Positions 63,588-64,000 of a DNA stretch of 64,000 bases are shown piece by piece (within the stretch, counting starts at the first letter, position 1; every line of letters starts with the position of its first letter). Both the position numbers and the translations under genes were made by a program. The notes below the pieces were generated by a model, which saw only the letters and a program-made list of their open reading frames with translations, searched no databases and had not been told where the DNA came from. Origin of the DNA: Adhaeribacter arboris (GTDB lineage Bacteria; Bacteroidota; Bacteroidia; Cytophagales; Hymenobacteraceae); assembly GCF_003023845.1 (NCBI RefSeq), contig NZ_PYFT01000001.1:558001-622000 (forward strand). The letters run 5' to 3'.

Positions 63588-63591
63588 GAAC

Positions 63592-64000
63592 TTAATCTAA
63601 AATCCAGTTTACGTTATACAAATCTTTGCGACGATCGCGCAAGTTACGTACACTGCCGCCGGTGTTCAGGTCTTTTAATAAATCCAAATCTAGGTCGGCT
63701 ATCAAGGTCATTTCGGTGTTCGGGGTAGCTTCGGCGACTACCGCATCGTGCGGAAAAGCAAAATCGGAGGGCGAAAATACGGCGGATTGCGAATACTGAA
63801 TATCCATGTTTTCTACGCGGGGCAAGTTGCCCACGCTACCGGTTATAGCTACGTAACACTCGTTTTCAATGGCCCGAGCCTGAGCGCAGCGCCGCACCCG
63901 GAGATAAGCGTTTTTGGTATCCGTCCAGTAAGGCACAAATAAAATTTTCATGTCCATGTCGGATAACATCCGGGCCAGTTCCGGGAACTCCACGTCGTAG
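63592..64000 (-). CDS. nitrilase-superfamily hydrolase (C-terminal part, 5' end outside window)
   Basis: The minus-strand frame is open past the window edge, so only the last 136 codons are seen. The sequence shows YDVEFPELARML, KILFVPYWTDTKNAYLRVRR and AQARAIENECYVAITGSVG, the C-terminal half of a carbon-nitrogen hydrolase including the region after the catalytic Cys. In Bacteroidota this form is often the C-terminal half of a GNAT/nitrilase fusion, but the N-terminal part is outside the window. Confidence 0.85.
   Translation of the reverse strand, partial: YDVEFPELARMLSDMDMKILFVPYWTDTKNAYLRVRRCAQARAIENECYVAITGSVGNLPRVENMDIQYSQSAVFSPSDFAFPHDAVVAEATPNTEMTLIADLDLDLLKDLNTGGSVRNLRDRRKDLYNVNWILD

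Larger units (their letters stand above)
63278..63591. other. 314-base intergenic region with nested repeats
   Basis: Between hisS and the hydrolase gene lie two tandem family A units (63315-63357 and 63361-63401), a perfect hairpin (63459-63515) and an inverted family A unit (63545-63587). No ORF with codon character is seen. The hisS promoter must lie in the first part; a weak -7-like TACCTTCG exists on the minus strand at 63299-63306. Confidence 0.7.

Overview
The window looks like the chromosome of an aerobic member of the Bacteroidota, most likely the order Cytophagales (family Hymenobacteraceae, Adhaeribacter-like). The grounds are two proteins ending in the gliding-motility/type-B type IX secretion (T9SS) C-terminal domain, promoter -7 boxes of the Bacteroidota form TAnnTTTG, a Bacteroidota-type PAS sensor, and housekeeping proteins (Ffh, HisS, PdhB, the nitrilase-type hydrolase) of Bacteroidota style. 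The genus is an inference from general sequence feel and was not tested by any search.

Layout. 1-7.9 kb is a mixed stretch: a CsbD-type stress protein (cut by the window edge), an FMN reductase, a secreted serine hydrolase, the SRP RNA gene (ffs) with a well-placed promoter, a fructose-6-phosphate aldolase, a small conserved-looking protein, an FtsE-type ATPase overlapping a glycosyltransferase, a lipoprotein with LEA-like repeats and a lone sugar aminotransferase. 8.0-22.4 kb (minus strand) is a nonulosonic-acid locus of pseudaminic type: pseB, pseC, an aldo/keto reductase, an SDR, an SpsF-type cytidylyltransferase, a methyltransferase, a GNAT acetyltransferase, an SDR/ATP-grasp fusion, a HAD phosphatase, pseI, a GT-B transferase, a frameshifted polysaccharide deacetylase and a flippase. 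No recognisable PseG is present. 22.5-27.6 kb has a GT61 transferase, a LamG/Ig T9SS adhesin-like protein and a GT4 transferase. 27.8-30.3 kb holds ffh, a guanine-deaminase-like enzyme and an Hpt protein.

30.7-53.1 kb is a second surface-polysaccharide locus. A Wzz-like protein on the minus strand is followed by a long plus-strand run: rfbF, rfbG and rfbH (CDP-3,6-dideoxyhexose precursor), an SDR, a C-methyltransferase-like enzyme, an FkbM methyltransferase, a YerE-like thiamine-diphosphate enzyme, a frameshifted HAD phosphatase, a second NeuB-superfamily synthase, a flippase, glycosyltransferases, two O-antigen ligase/polymerase proteins, another FkbM enzyme and the initiating polyprenyl-phosphate sugar transferase. 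The gene set fits synthesis of a branched CDP-deoxysugar (yersiniose-like) and a polymer assembled by a Wzx/Wzy route.

53.3-64.0 kb returns to housekeeping: pdhB, a PspC protein, a GT2 transferase, a YbaB-family protein, a PAS sensor without a kinase ATPase domain, a second T9SS protein with no normal start codon, a protein that appears to be a degenerate histidine-ammonia-lyase homologue lacking the catalytic MIO tripeptide, hisS, and the C-terminus of a nitrilase-family hydrolase.

Two families of dispersed intergenic repeats run through the window. Family A (GCGGATT-rich) twice forms inverted arms around a perfect terminator hairpin. Family B (rich in AGTTGTTCG) forms inverted pairs beside stop codons. 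The points most worth following are the non-catalytic HAL homologue, the SDR/ATP-grasp fusion in a nonulosonate locus without PseG, the YerE/HAD/NeuB-like module and the nested repeat architecture. No tRNA, rRNA, CRISPR array, transposase or phage gene was seen.
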